From Chryseobacterium gleum (lineage in GTDB: Bacteria > Bacteroidota > Bacteroidia > Flavobacteriales > Weeksellaceae): 64,000 nt of DNA. Both the position numbers and the translations under genes were made by a program. The DNA lies in assembly GCF_900636535.1 (NCBI RefSeq), contig NZ_LR134289.1, positions 3,675,001-3,739,000 on the forward strand. The letters run 5' to 3'. The notes below the pieces were generated by a model. The model did no database searches, was not told where the DNA came from, and saw only the letters and a list, made by a program, of their open reading frames with translations. Every line of letters begins with the position of its first letter. Positions within the stretch are counted from its first letter, which is position 1. Shown here one piece after another: positions 1 through 8,500 of this stretch.

Positions 1-143
1 GGTTTGCACCATTTTTTCTTTTTTTTGAACTAAAATATTGTTATTCCGAGGAATAGGAATCCAATTTTTACTTTAGAGATTCATACTTGCTGCATTTCAT
101 GAATGGTTGGCATAATTTCAAATCTCAAATAGTAAATTTCAAA
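1..143. other. Non-coding stretch downstream of sufC
   Basis: No start codon leading into a credible protein is found on the minus strand after the sufC stop, so sufD does not follow immediately. The part next to sufC (about 115-155) is a degenerate A/T-rich stretch repeating the word TTTCAAAT. It is similar in style to the repeat between sufA and sufB. Nothing else is recognisable. Confidence 0.5.
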
Positions 144-886
144 TTAATTTAAAAGCCAGTCGTAACCTTTTTCTTCAAGTTCTAAGGCTAAAGACTTATC
201 ACCTGTTTTGATGATTTTCCCGTCTGCTAACACGTGAACGAAGTCAGGCTGAATATAATTAAGTAATCTTTGATAGTGCGTAATCAAAAGAACTGCGTTT
301 CCTTCGTTTTTAAAATAATTTACTCCGTCTGCTACAATTCTTAAAGCATCGATATCAAGTCCTGAATCGGTTTCATCAAGAATAGCTAATTTAGGATTAA
401 GCATCATCATCTGGAAGATTTCGTTTCTTTTCTTCTCACCTCCTGAAAATCCTTCGTTCAGAGATCTTGAAAGAAAATCTTTTTGATGCCCAGTTTTTCA
501 GATTTCTCACGGATTAAGGCAAGCATTTCTTTTGCAGGCATTTCTTCCAGTCCGTTTGCTTTTCTTGTTTCGTTCAAAGCAGCTTTGATAAAGTTGGTTA
601 CGGAAACCCCCGGAATTTCCACCGGATACTGGAAAGAAAGGAAAATTCCTTTGTGAGCTCTATCTTCAGGAGCATCTTCGCTGATGTCTTGTCCTTCGAA
701 AAGAATCTCTCCACCAGTCACTTCGTAATCTTCTTTTCCTGCGATTACAGAAGAAAGGGTAGATTTACCGGCTCCGTTTGGCCCCATGATAGCGTGAACT
801 TCGCCTGGCTTTATTTCAAGATTGATCCCTTTTAATATTTCTGCGCCATCTTCAATTTTGGCGTGAAGGTTTTTAATTTCTAACAT
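144..886 (-). pseudogene. sufC: SufC, Fe-S cluster assembly ATPase, interrupted by a one-base frameshift
   Basis: SufC is the cytosolic ABC-type ATPase of the SufBCD scaffold, which builds iron-sulfur clusters. The N-terminal piece (458-886) carries the Walker A loop GPNGAGKST and the Q-loop region. The C-terminal piece (144 to about 480) carries the signature FSGGEKKR, the Walker B and D-loop [12 protein letters not shown], and the switch histidine ITH. The two pieces are in different frames. They join exactly if one base is added to the T-run at 480-484 (A-run on the coding strand), giving a 247-residue protein, which is the usual SufC length. Conservation is intact on both sides, so this is either a homopolymer sequencing or assembly error, a very recent mutation, or a site of -1 slippage at C-AAA-AAG. 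It is the last suf gene in the window, 18 bp after the GNAT gene. Confidence 0.9.
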
Positions 887-904
887 TTTATTTGCTTAAA
901 CAAA

Positions 905-1411
905 TTATTTTTGAATTCTATATACTAAACTTTCAGGTTGACCAGGAACGTCATTAAGGGTCCCGATGTTGATCATACCTGCCTTTTCCAAAACTTTAAC
1001 AGAAGCTATATTGCTGGGGCGGACAATAGCAAAAATTTCTTTATTGTTGCCCTCATTAAGCCCAAAATCTATAGCTTTCCTGGTGAATTCTGTGGCATAT
1101 CCTTTCCCCCATGCCTGGGAAGCAAAACGATAGCCTAAATTCAATTTTTCTTCTTCTCCGTAGAGTTTATAGCTCAGACCTCCAAAACCTAATATATTTT
1201 CAGGGCTTTCCTTTTCAGCAATTGCCCAGCTTCCGAAATGATACCTTTCCCAGTGTTCAAGCATTCTGGTAAATGTACTTTCTGCTTTTTGAAAACTCAT
1301 GGGTCCGGCTGGATTATGAACATTGGTTTCAGGGTCATGATTAATTTCAAAGAATTTTTCAAAATCTTCTTTTGCTGGTTTTCTTAAAATTAATCTTTCT
1401 GTAGCTAACAT
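905..1411 (-). CDS. GNAT-family N-acetyltransferase (RimJ/RimL-like)
   Basis: This 168-residue protein is a single GNAT domain that probably transfers an acetyl group from acetyl-CoA to an amine. It opens with the family-typical TERLILRKP. The pyrophosphate-binding loop is seen near residues 97-105 (ASQAWGKGYATE), followed by NIASVKVLEKAGM, as in Acetyltransf_3 proteins acting on protein N-termini or small amines. It lies between sufB and sufC with only 4 bp to sufB and 18 bp to sufC, so it is co-transcribed with the suf genes. A GNAT gene is not a standard part of the Suf pathway. The substrate cannot be predicted. Confidence 0.85.
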   Translation of the reverse strand: MLATERLILRKPAKEDFEKFFEINHDPETNVHNPAGPMSFQKAESTFTRMLEHWERYHFGSWAIAEKESPENILGFGGLSYKLYGEEEKLNLGYRFASQAWGKGYATEFTRKAIDFGLNEGNNKEIFAIVRPSNIASVKVLEKAGMINIGTLNDVPGQPESLVYRIQK

Positions 1412-1415
1412 ATCT

Positions 1416-2864
1416 TTATCCTACTGATCCTTCTAATGAAATTTCAAGTAGTTTCTGAGCTTCAATAGCAAACTCCATTGGAAGTTTATTTAAAACCTCT
1501 TTACTGAAACCATTTACGATTAAGGCAATAGCTCTTTCAGTATCAATACCTCTCTGGTTACAGTAGAAAATCTGATCTTCTCCGATTTTTGAAGTCGTTG
1601 CCTCGTGCTCCAGTTGTGCGGAAGGATCTTTAATTTCAATATAAGGGAAAGTGTGTGCTCCACATTCATTACCCATCAACAGAGAATCACACTGGGAGAA
1701 GTTTCTGGCCCCTTTTGCAGAAGGCATTACTTTCACCAGTCCTCTGTATGAGTTCTGGGATTTTCCTGCAGAAATACCTTTGGAAATGATTGTTGATTTG
1801 GTATTTTTTCCAATGTGGATCATTTTTGTTCCTGTATCTGCGTATTGGTGGTTGTTTGTTACTGCGATAGAGTAGAACTCTCCGATTGCATTGTCTCCTT
1901 TAAGGATGCAAGACGGATATTTCCATGTCACTGCAGAACCTGTTTCTACCTGCGTCCATGAGATTTTCGCATTTCTTTCGCAAAGCCCTCTTTTGGTTAC
2001 AAAGTTGAATACTCCACCTTTTCCTTCTTCATTACCAGGGTACCAGTTCTGTACCGTTGAATATTTAATTTCAGCATTGTCTAAAGCAATAAGCTCAACC
2101 ACTGCTGCGTGAAGCTGGTTTTCATCTCTTGACGGAGCTGTACACCCTTCAAGATAAGAAACATAACTTCCTTCATCTGCAATCACAAGGGTTCTCTCAA
2201 ACTGTCCTGTTCCTGCCTGATTGATACGGAAATAAGTGGAAAGCTCCATTGGGCATTTTACTCCTTTGGGAATATAACAGAAACTTCCGTCAGAGAATAC
2301 TGCGGAATTCAATGCTGCATAAAAGTTATCTCCTCTCGGAACTACTTTTCCAAGATATTTTCTTACTAAATCAGGATGGTTTTTAATAGCCTCAGAAATT
2401 GAACAGAAAATAATTCCTTTTTCTGCCAATGTATCTTGGAAAGTGGTTTTCACAGAAACTGAGTCCATTACGATATCTACGGCAACGCCCGAAAGTCTTT
2501 TTTGCTCTTCGATATTAATCCCTAGCTTTTCGAATGTTTTCAATAATTCAGGATCTACTTCATCAAGACTTGCCAACTCAGGCTTTACTTTAGGAGCAGC
2601 GTAGTAACGGATTGCCTGAAAATCTGGTTTTTCATATTTGATATTAGCCCATGTAGGCTCTACCATTTTCTGCCAGATTTTGAAAGATTCCAGTCGCCAT
2701 TCAGTCATCCATTCCGGCTCCTCTTTCTTAGCGGAGATGGCACGGATGATATCCTCGTTTAAACCAATCGGGAAATCTTCATAGTCTATTTTGGTTTCCC
2801 AACCGAATTCGTATTTTTTATTTTCTAGATCGACTCTTAAATCGTCTTCTGTATATTTACTCAT
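1416..2864 (-). CDS. sufB: SufB, Fe-S cluster scaffold subunit
   Basis: SufB is the scaffold subunit of the SufBCD complex. It receives persulfide sulfur from SufS and assembles the nascent cluster. The 482-residue length is normal for the family. The C-terminal SufBD beta-helix domain is clear, including a cysteine near residue 392 in the segment [18 protein letters not shown], the region that corresponds to the essential core cysteine and cluster ligands of E. coli SufB. It lies between sufA (upstream, 83 bp away, with a repeat in the gap) and the GNAT gene. Expression is probably driven from the promoter before sufA. Confidence 0.97.
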   Translation of the reverse strand: MSKYTEDDLRVDLENKKYEFGWETKIDYEDFPIGLNEDIIRAISAKKEEPEWMTEWRLESFKIWQKMVEPTWANIKYEKPDFQAIRYYAAPKVKPELASLDEVDPELLKTFEKLGINIEEQKRLSGVAVDIVMDSVSVKTTFQDTLAEKGIIFCSISEAIKNHPDLVRKYLGKVVPRGDNFYAALNSAVFSDGSFCYIPKGVKCPMELSTYFRINQAGTGQFERTLVIADEGSYVSYLEGCTAPSRDENQLHAAVVELIALDNAEIKYSTVQNWYPGNEEGKGGVFNFVTKRGLCERNAKISWTQVETGSAVTWKYPSCILKGDNAIGEFYSIAVTNNHQYADTGTKMIHIGKNTKSTIISKGISAGKSQNSYRGLVKVMPSAKGARNFSQCDSLLMGNECGAHTFPYIEIKDPSAQLEHEATTSKIGEDQIFYCNQRGIDTERAIALIVNGFSKEVLNKLPMEFAIEAQKLLEISLEGSVG

Positions 2865-2873
2865 TATAATTTT

Positions 2874-2929
2874 TTAGATTTCAGATGTTAGATTTCAGAA
2901 TTCAGAATAGCTCTGAGGTCTGAAATCTA
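2874..2929. repeat. Short direct and inverted repeat between sufA and sufB
   Basis: The 12-mer TTAGATTTCAGA occurs twice in tandem with a 14 bp period (2874-2885 and 2888-2899). A perfect 11-bp inverted copy, TCTGAAATCTA, follows at 2919-2929, so a stem of 11 bp with a 19-nt loop can form at 2889-2929. It resembles the low-complexity TCTGAAATCTA-type intergenic repeats seen in Flavobacteriia. In the suf transcript it would form a hairpin between sufA and sufB and could tune stability or read-through. Confidence 0.7.
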
Positions 2930-2947
2930 GGATCTAATGTCTTTTCT

Positions 2948-3277
2948 CTAAAGACTAAATGATTCCCCGCATCCACATGTTCTGGATGCATTCGGGTTGT
3001 TAAAAACAAACCCTTTTCCGTTCAATCCTCCTGAATATTCAAGAGTTGTTCCTGCTAAATAAAGGATGGATTTTTTATCTATAATAATTTTAATGTTATT
3101 ATCTTCAAAAATCTGATCTGCGTCTGTTTTTTCGTTGTCAAACTTTAAAACATACTCTAAACCAGAGCATCCGCCGCTTTTTACCCCTACTCTTATATAA
3201 TCTTCAGCAGGGTTAAAACCATCTTCCGTCATCAACTGGATGGCTTTTTCCTTTGCATGGTCTGATACTTTTATCAT
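2948..3277 (-). CDS. sufA: SufA/IscA-type iron-sulfur cluster carrier
   Basis: This 109-residue HesB/IscA-family A-type carrier takes clusters from SufBCD and delivers them to apo-proteins. The three ligand cysteines are present: Cys37 in GGCSGLEY, and Cys101 and Cys103 in the C-terminal CGCGESFSL. It is the first gene of the suf operon in this window, with a well-formed promoter 29 bp upstream. IscA, SufA and ErpA cannot be told apart from sequence alone; the suf context favours SufA. Confidence 0.93.
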   Translation of the reverse strand: MIKVSDHAKEKAIQLMTEDGFNPAEDYIRVGVKSGGCSGLEYVLKFDNEKTDADQIFEDNNIKIIIDKKSILYLAGTTLEYSGGLNGKGFVFNNPNASRTCGCGESFSL

Positions 3278-3305
3278 TGTATTTATTTAGAATGATTTAA
3301 TGATG

Positions 3306-3337
3306 CAAAAATACGAACTAATTTCCGCAATCTCAAA
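3306..3337 (-). promoter_or_regulatory. Bacteroidota-type promoter of the suf operon
   Basis: On the minus strand, a TTTG box (3334-3337) is separated by 20 bp from TATTTTTG (3306-3313). This matches the flavobacterial consensus TTTG-N19/20-TAnnTTTG. Transcription would start near 3299, about 20 bp before the sufA ATG. No iron- or redox-responsive operator is recognisable. Confidence 0.75.
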
Positions 3338-3490
3338 TCGAAGATATCTATTTTAATGATTCTGATATTAATAGGGATTTTAAAGGCAAAGATTTATGTT
3401 AAAAACAGATAAATTTCTTCTCTTTATGTGAAGATTTCATTTGTAATTTTAACCTTCTGAGGTATTTCCGATCTATAAAGAAAATTGGTA

Positions 3491-4417
3491 ATGGGACAAA
3501 AAATCATAACTTTTTTTGTGTTGTTTTTTACTGCAATATCTTATGGGCAAACCACAAGATTCGTTTATGAAACGCTGGTAAACCCGGATTCAATCAATCT
3601 GGTAAGCATGAAAAGTGAGAGAACTTTTCTGGATATTAAAGAAGGACATTCCTTATTTATCAGTGAAAATAAACTAAAAAGAGATTCTCTTTTTACTTCT
3701 GTAAGATCAGAAGCGAAAGAAACGAAAAAAGAAGAAAAAGATTTTTCAAAAATGGAAGGGAGAAAACATTTTGAGCCTACTTTTTTTGAATATTTTATTA
3801 CCAAAGCTATTCCGGAACAGAAAGTGTATTACTATGAAAAGGCTGCCGGAAAACAAATTTACTATCAGGAAGACAGACCTGTAAAATGGGAAGTGACCAA
3901 TGTAATTGAGAAACAGAATGGATATTCTGCTCAAAAAGCAGTCACTGAATTTGGAGGAAGAACCTGGACGGCATGGTTTACCAAAGAGATTCCTTTTTCT
4001 GATGGACCTTATAAATTTTCAGGACTGCCAGGACTTATTGTAAAGCTGGAAGATGACAAAGGAGATTATAAATTTGATCTTGTTAAAAAGATTAATATTA
4101 AAAATGCTTTTGAAGAACAGATTCAGCCGGATGCCAAACAAAGTACAAGGATAAATTTCCATGGCGATAAAGCAGCGTTGGAGCTGGAGTTTGGTAAAAG
4201 CAGAAAAGCAATGGCTGGAAATATGAATTTTGGAGGAGGAAAACATGGTGGCATGGGTGGAATGAGTGGCGGAGGAATGAGAGGCGGTGGCCATGGCGGT
4301 GGCGGAATGCACAGAGGAATGGGTGGTGAAAATCAAGGAATTCCTGTCTCAACAGATTCGTCTGGAGAAGTTCCTTCTTTGACCCATACAGCCCAGAATC
4401 CAATTGAATTAAAATAA
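3491..4417 (+). CDS. GLPGLI family secreted protein with Gly/His/Met-rich tail
   Basis: This 308-residue Bacteroidota-specific GLPGLI family protein has the defining motif FSGLPGLIVKLED at about residue 178. A signal peptide covers residues 1-20 (ending SYG-Q). The ATG at 3491 is preferred over the TTG two codons upstream. Residues about 245-285 form a Gly-rich segment with many Met and His residues (GGMGGMSGGGMRGGGHGG), which could bind metal. The protein ends in NPIELK, shared with its neighbour. It forms an operon with the next gene (12 bp gap). The biochemical role of the family is unknown. It is probably periplasmic or surface-associated. Confidence 0.85.
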   Translation: MGQKIITFFVLFFTAISYGQTTRFVYETLVNPDSINLVSMKSERTFLDIKEGHSLFISENKLKRDSLFTSVRSEAKETKKEEKDFSKMEGRKHFEPTFFEYFITKAIPEQKVYYYEKAAGKQIYYQEDRPVKWEVTNVIEKQNGYSAQKAVTEFGGRTWTAWFTKEIPFSDGPYKFSGLPGLIVKLEDDKGDYKFDLVKKINIKNAFEEQIQPDAKQSTRINFHGDKAALELEFGKSRKAMAGNMNFGGGKHGGMGGMSGGGMRGGGHGGGGMHRGMGGENQGIPVSTDSSGEVPSLTHTAQNPIELK

Positions 4418-4429
4418 ATAAAAATATAA

Positions 4430-5269
4430 ATGAAAAAATTAGGTATTATCGCATTGGCACTCTTCATACAGAATGTTTCTGCACAGACAAACAGGTTTGT
4501 GTATCAGGTGACTATGAAACCGGATGCAGAAAATAAAACAGATATCAAGACAGAAAATGCTTATCTGGATATTTCTCCGGAAAAATCAGTTTTTTATTCT
4601 GAAAACAGAATCAAAAGAGATTCTATCATGCAAAAAGCATTTCAAGGTGGAGGAGGAAGAGGAAGTATCAACAGAGATCAGATGGAAAGTCTGAGGTCCA
4701 ATATCAACTATTCCGTAGAAAAGGATAAGACAAACCAAAAGACCTACTTCAAAGACAGAATCGGACGTGATATTTATTCATACGAAGAAGACAGACCGCT
4801 GAACTGGAAAATAGAGTCAGAAACAAGAAAAATTGGCGAATACAAAGTTCAGAAAGCAGAAACCGATTTTGGAGGCAGAAAATGGACTGCCTGGTTTACC
4901 ACAGATCTTCCTTATCAGGACGGACCATACAAGTTTGGCGGACTTCCGGGATTAATTGTAAAAATAGAAGATGACAAAGGAGATTATTCTTTTGATCTCA
5001 TGAAGAATTACAAAATCGCAGAATTTCCGACTTTGAACCAGTTTGGGAACACTTTAAAAGTGAAAAGAGCCGATTTTGTAAAACAGCAGCAAAAGTTTAA
5101 AACAGATCCAATGTCATTTATGAATCAGGGTGGTGGTGTAGCTGCACCCATGAGAACTGGAGGCCCTGGAGGGGGAGGAAATCAGAATCCTGCCGATATG
5201 AGAAAGAGAATGGAGGAGCGGATAAAAGAAGAAGCAAAGAGAAATTCTAATCCGATCGAATTACAATAA
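4430..5269 (+). CDS. GLPGLI family secreted protein, tandem paralogue
   Basis: This 279-residue protein is a clear paralogue of the preceding gene. It shares the start NRFVYQVTMKPD, the segment FGGRKWTAWFTTDLPYQDGPYKF, split here by GGLPGLIVKIEDDKGDYSFD, and the NPIELQ terminus. The signal peptide ends at about NVSA-Q (residues 1-18). Where the first copy has a His/Met-rich tail, this one has a shorter Gly-rich stretch (GGPGGGGNQNP) and then a charged segment. It arose by tandem duplication and then diverged. Function is unknown. A bidirectional terminator follows directly. Confidence 0.85.
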   Translation: MKKLGIIALALFIQNVSAQTNRFVYQVTMKPDAENKTDIKTENAYLDISPEKSVFYSENRIKRDSIMQKAFQGGGGRGSINRDQMESLRSNINYSVEKDKTNQKTYFKDRIGRDIYSYEEDRPLNWKIESETRKIGEYKVQKAETDFGGRKWTAWFTTDLPYQDGPYKFGGLPGLIVKIEDDKGDYSFDLMKNYKIAEFPTLNQFGNTLKVKRADFVKQQQKFKTDPMSFMNQGGGVAAPMRTGGPGGGGNQNPADMRKRMEERIKEEAKRNSNPIELQ

Positions 5270-5272
5270 TAA

Positions 5273-5305
5273 AAAAATGCGGTCTCACACTGAGATCGCA
5301 TTTTT
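5273..5305. terminator. Bidirectional terminator between convergent genes
   Basis: A 15-bp stem (5273-5287 with 5291-5305, one G-T pair) has a 3-nt CAC loop. Runs of A on the left and T on the right make it work in both directions. It serves the GLPGLI pair (plus) and the metallopeptidase (minus). Confidence 0.9.
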
Positions 5306-5325
5306 ATTATTTAAAGTTTTATAAA

Positions 5326-6189
5326 TTATTTCAACAACTGGTTGAAAGTATCACCCTGTCTGATATCTCCGGTATTGTATCCTTTCATAAACCATTCTTT
5401 ACGCTGTGCAGAAGATCCGTGAGTAAAGCTTTCCTGATTTACATATCCCTGTGCTCTTCTCTGGATATTATCATCTCCAACAGCTTCTGCAGCATCTATT
5501 GCAGATTCAATGTCTCCGGGCTCCAGAATATGTTTGCTGTCATTGGTTCTTTTTGCCCATACTCCTGCATAGAAATCTGCCTGTAATTCTGTAGCAACGG
5601 AAACTCTGTTCATTTGCTCTTCAGAATATCTTCCGCTTCTTCTTAACGCATCTACTTTTTGAGTAGTTCCCAAAAGAGTCTGAACATGGTGTCCTACTTC
5701 ATGCGCAAGAACATAAGCTACCGTAAATTCTGTTACTTTAGCTCCGAATTTTTGCTGAAGTTCACCAAAAAAACTCATATCCATATAGACTTTCTGATCA
5801 GCCGGGCAATAGAATGGTCCCATGGCAGACTGAGCTGTACCACATGCTGAAGAAGTTGTATTTTCGAAAAGAACAATACCCGGATCGGTATATGTCATGC
5901 CGTTTTCTTTAAAAATCTGAGTCCAGGTCTGGCTATTCCAGGCATCCATCATTTTTACCATTTCACCAATCTGCTTTTCACCGGCAGTCAGTTCTCTTTG
6001 TTCTCCAGTATTGCCTGAAGGCTGCATGCTTCCGGAATTCAAAATACCGGACGGGTCACCTCCTAAAAAGAACACGATGGCTGCTATAATTAAGGTTCCG
6101 AGCCCGCCTCCTACAATCATACCGCCACTTCCGCCTCCTGAACCACGGCGGTCATCAACGTTTCCGCCTCTGTCGTCTGTCCATTTCAT
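5326..6189 (-). CDS. Neutral zinc metallopeptidase (YpfJ family)
   Basis: This 287-residue protein belongs to the Zn_peptidase (YpfJ/KPN_02809) family of putative membrane-anchored metallopeptidases. The zinc site HEVGHHVQ lies at residues 163-170. A glycine-rich N-terminus precedes one membrane segment (residues about 24-44), so the catalytic domain probably faces the periplasm. Two conserved cysteines (116 and 128) could form a disulfide. Length is normal for the family. It stands alone on the minus strand. The physiological substrate of the family is unknown. Confidence 0.9.
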   Translation of the reverse strand: MKWTDDRGGNVDDRRGSGGGSGGMIVGGGLGTLIIAAIVFFLGGDPSGILNSGSMQPSGNTGEQRELTAGEKQIGEMVKMMDAWNSQTWTQIFKENGMTYTDPGIVLFENTTSSACGTAQSAMGPFYCPADQKVYMDMSFFGELQQKFGAKVTEFTVAYVLAHEVGHHVQTLLGTTQKVDALRRSGRYSEEQMNRVSVATELQADFYAGVWAKRTNDSKHILEPGDIESAIDAAEAVGDDNIQRRAQGYVNQESFTHGSSAQRKEWFMKGYNTGDIRQGDTFNQLLK

Positions 6190-6254
6190 ATTAATAAATT
6201 TATCGGTTAATTTAAATATTTTACACCAGATTATGAGCGAAAATATTTAGATAT

Positions 6255-8333
6255 TTATCTGTTAAGTTGCTTCGTTTTTAACCAGTAAGAAGTGGACTGA
6301 TATGCTGATACAGCGTCATCTACTAGTTTCTGATCTGGATTTTTTAATAGTTTTTCATCGTAATACAGCTTAAACTCAGGCGCCAGATCACTTTTTTCCA
6401 GTTCCAGAAAATATTGTTTTACCTTTTTTACCGGAGAAATAATAGTCAGATGTCCGTCTTTTATAAGGCCCAGGTCCTGATAGGTTGCCACATAAGCTTT
6501 AGGCTGGAATTCCGGTTTGAACACATCCTGGCCCAGGAATTTAGACTGATAGCTGAAATTCAACAATCCGAAAAGTGTAGGCATCACATCAATCTGAGAC
6601 ATCAACCCATTGAATTTCTGCGGCTGGATAAACCCTTCTGAGAATACCATCGCAGGAATTCTGTATTTATCCATCGGAAGCTCTGTTTTCCCGGCACTTG
6701 ATGCGCAGTGGTCTGCAATGATTACAAAAACCGTGTTTTTATACCAATCCTGCTTTTTAGCCATCTCAAAGAACAGTTTAAGTGAGTAGTCTGTATATTT
6801 TACACCTCCTTCACGGGATTTTGCTGTTCCCGGAATATCGATTCTTCCGTCAGGATAAGTAAACGGTCTGTGGTTGGAAACAGTCATCCAGTGATTGAAA
6901 AATGGCTTTCCTGATTTCGCTTCAGCATTCATTACCTGAATGGCTTTTCTGGCCATATCTTCATCAGCAACACCCCAAACATTGGAAAAAGTAATTTCTT
7001 CAGGTTTAAAGCTGTTTCTGTCTACAATACCATATCCGTTTCCTCCGAAGAAATCCTGCATATTGTCGAAATAGCTGTACCCTCCGTATAAAAATTTGAC
7101 ATCATATCCTTTGGATTTAAAAACATTTCCGGTTGTGAATTTATTCTTATTGTCATCTCTTTTGATGATACTTTCTCCCGCAGTTGGAGGAATACACAAT
7201 GTTAAAGCTTCCAGGCCGCGTACAGTTCGGTTTCCGGTAGCATAAAGATTGGTAAACATCAGAGACTTTTCTGCAAGGCTATCCAGGAAAGGAGTAATTT
7301 TCTGTGTATTTCCATAATGCTCCATGAAATCTGCGGAAAGGCTTTCGATAGAAATCAATACTACATTTTTCTTCATTTCCGGCTGTTCAGCAACAATTGC
7401 TCTTGATAAGGTATGCTGCGGGTACTGGCTCAGGAAATTCTTTTCAGCCTGCTGCTGGTTAATCTGTGAATAAAACTGGAAATAATCCAGCTCATTATGA
7501 GTAAATGCCCAATAGAACTTAGGAAGTCCGTTCGCTTCAATTTCATCAGCAAAAACATTGTCTGATCTGATCTGCATTAAAGAAGGTATAGCCAATGCAC
7601 TGAGAGCACAAAGCACCATAAAACTACCGAGAAGCACCATTTTTTGTTTAAAATCAGGAAGGTCCAGAAGTTCATCTTTCGTTTTCCTATAAATAAACCA
7701 TGTAATGGCAAGTGTAACGATCATAATTGCGGAAAACAATGGAATAACAGGATAACTTTCCATGATATTTCCGATCACCTCATTCGTATAAATAAGATAA
7801 TCTACTGCAATAAAATTATAACGTACCCCGAATTCATTGTAGAAGAAATATTCACTTACGCCGTTGAAAATAATCAAAAGAACGTATAATAATAGCGTGA
7901 TGAAATACAGGGTATTACGGATTTTAATTCTTTGTGCAGGAAGGAAAAGCATCAATCCGAAGAAAAGAGTTTTTATTCCTACGAAGACAAGAGCGATTTC
8001 CATTACAGAGCCGCCGTATTGCTTGAAAATATTGTTCGGCACAAGCCATATATAAAGGAAGAACAGAACCAATGCTCCCAAAATAATGTAGCCGTAAGGT
8101 TTTTTATATTTCGAATTGGAAAGGAAGAGGAAATAAAGGGCGAGAATGGAGCTGGCCAGAATGAAGACAAAAACGTCATTTACCAGACCTATGAGCAGAA
8201 CCTTTACGACTTCGAAAAATCCAAAACTAGCCGTTGTAATAGGATGAAAAAAGAATATTGTTCTTATTATCAATGAAATAATAAGATAGAAAATTCCTAA
8301 ATAAAGGAAGGGTTTTATTTTTTTTAAAAACAT
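6255..8333 (-). CDS. LTA synthase family membrane sulfatase/phosphotransferase
   Basis: This 692-residue membrane enzyme has about five N-terminal transmembrane segments (roughly residues 5-235) and a large extracytoplasmic sulfatase-fold domain (from about 320). That domain holds the metal-binding motif VVLISIESLSAD, the probable threonine nucleophile in GNRTVRGLEAL and the late metal ligands IIADHCASS. The family transfers phosphoglycerol or similar groups (LtaS, MdoB, OpgB). A Gram-negative flavobacterium has no lipoteichoic acid, so the acceptor is unknown, possibly a glycan or lipid. ATG 8333 is chosen over a GTG at 8360 because TATCTTTG (8360-8367, minus), a good -7 box, would put the transcript start downstream of the GTG. 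Confidence 0.85.
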   Translation of the reverse strand: MFLKKIKPFLYLGIFYLIISLIIRTIFFFHPITTASFGFFEVVKVLLIGLVNDVFVFILASSILALYFLFLSNSKYKKPYGYIILGALVLFFLYIWLVPNNIFKQYGGSVMEIALVFVGIKTLFFGLMLFLPAQRIKIRNTLYFITLLLYVLLIIFNGVSEYFFYNEFGVRYNFIAVDYLIYTNEVIGNIMESYPVIPLFSAIMIVTLAITWFIYRKTKDELLDLPDFKQKMVLLGSFMVLCALSALAIPSLMQIRSDNVFADEIEANGLPKFYWAFTHNELDYFQFYSQINQQQAEKNFLSQYPQHTLSRAIVAEQPEMKKNVVLISIESLSADFMEHYGNTQKITPFLDSLAEKSLMFTNLYATGNRTVRGLEALTLCIPPTAGESIIKRDDNKNKFTTGNVFKSKGYDVKFLYGGYSYFDNMQDFFGGNGYGIVDRNSFKPEEITFSNVWGVADEDMARKAIQVMNAEAKSGKPFFNHWMTVSNHRPFTYPDGRIDIPGTAKSREGGVKYTDYSLKLFFEMAKKQDWYKNTVFVIIADHCASSAGKTELPMDKYRIPAMVFSEGFIQPQKFNGLMSQIDVMPTLFGLLNFSYQSKFLGQDVFKPEFQPKAYVATYQDLGLIKDGHLTIISPVKKVKQYFLELEKSDLAPEFKLYYDEKLLKNPDQKLVDDAVSAYQSTSYWLKTKQLNR

Positions 8334-8447
8334 GTATTGTCTGTTTTTATTAGTTTTCACAAAGATAGTTTTTGTAGAGAACTTTTGGTGGAAAAAAACA
8401 AAAACATCCTTTTTATTAATGAGATTTATGATTTATTAATATTCCAA

Positions 8448-8474
8448 TAAAAAAGGACTATTAATAAATAGTCC
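8448..8474 (-). terminator. Terminator of the TPR-ribH operon
   Basis: A perfect 8-bp stem (GGACTATT at 8455-8462 with AATAGTCC at 8467-8474) has a 4-nt loop. On the minus strand it is followed by a T-run. It lies 27 bp after the ribH stop. Confidence 0.85.
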
Positions 8475-8500
8475 ATGATATTTTGAAAGAGAATCTCCGG

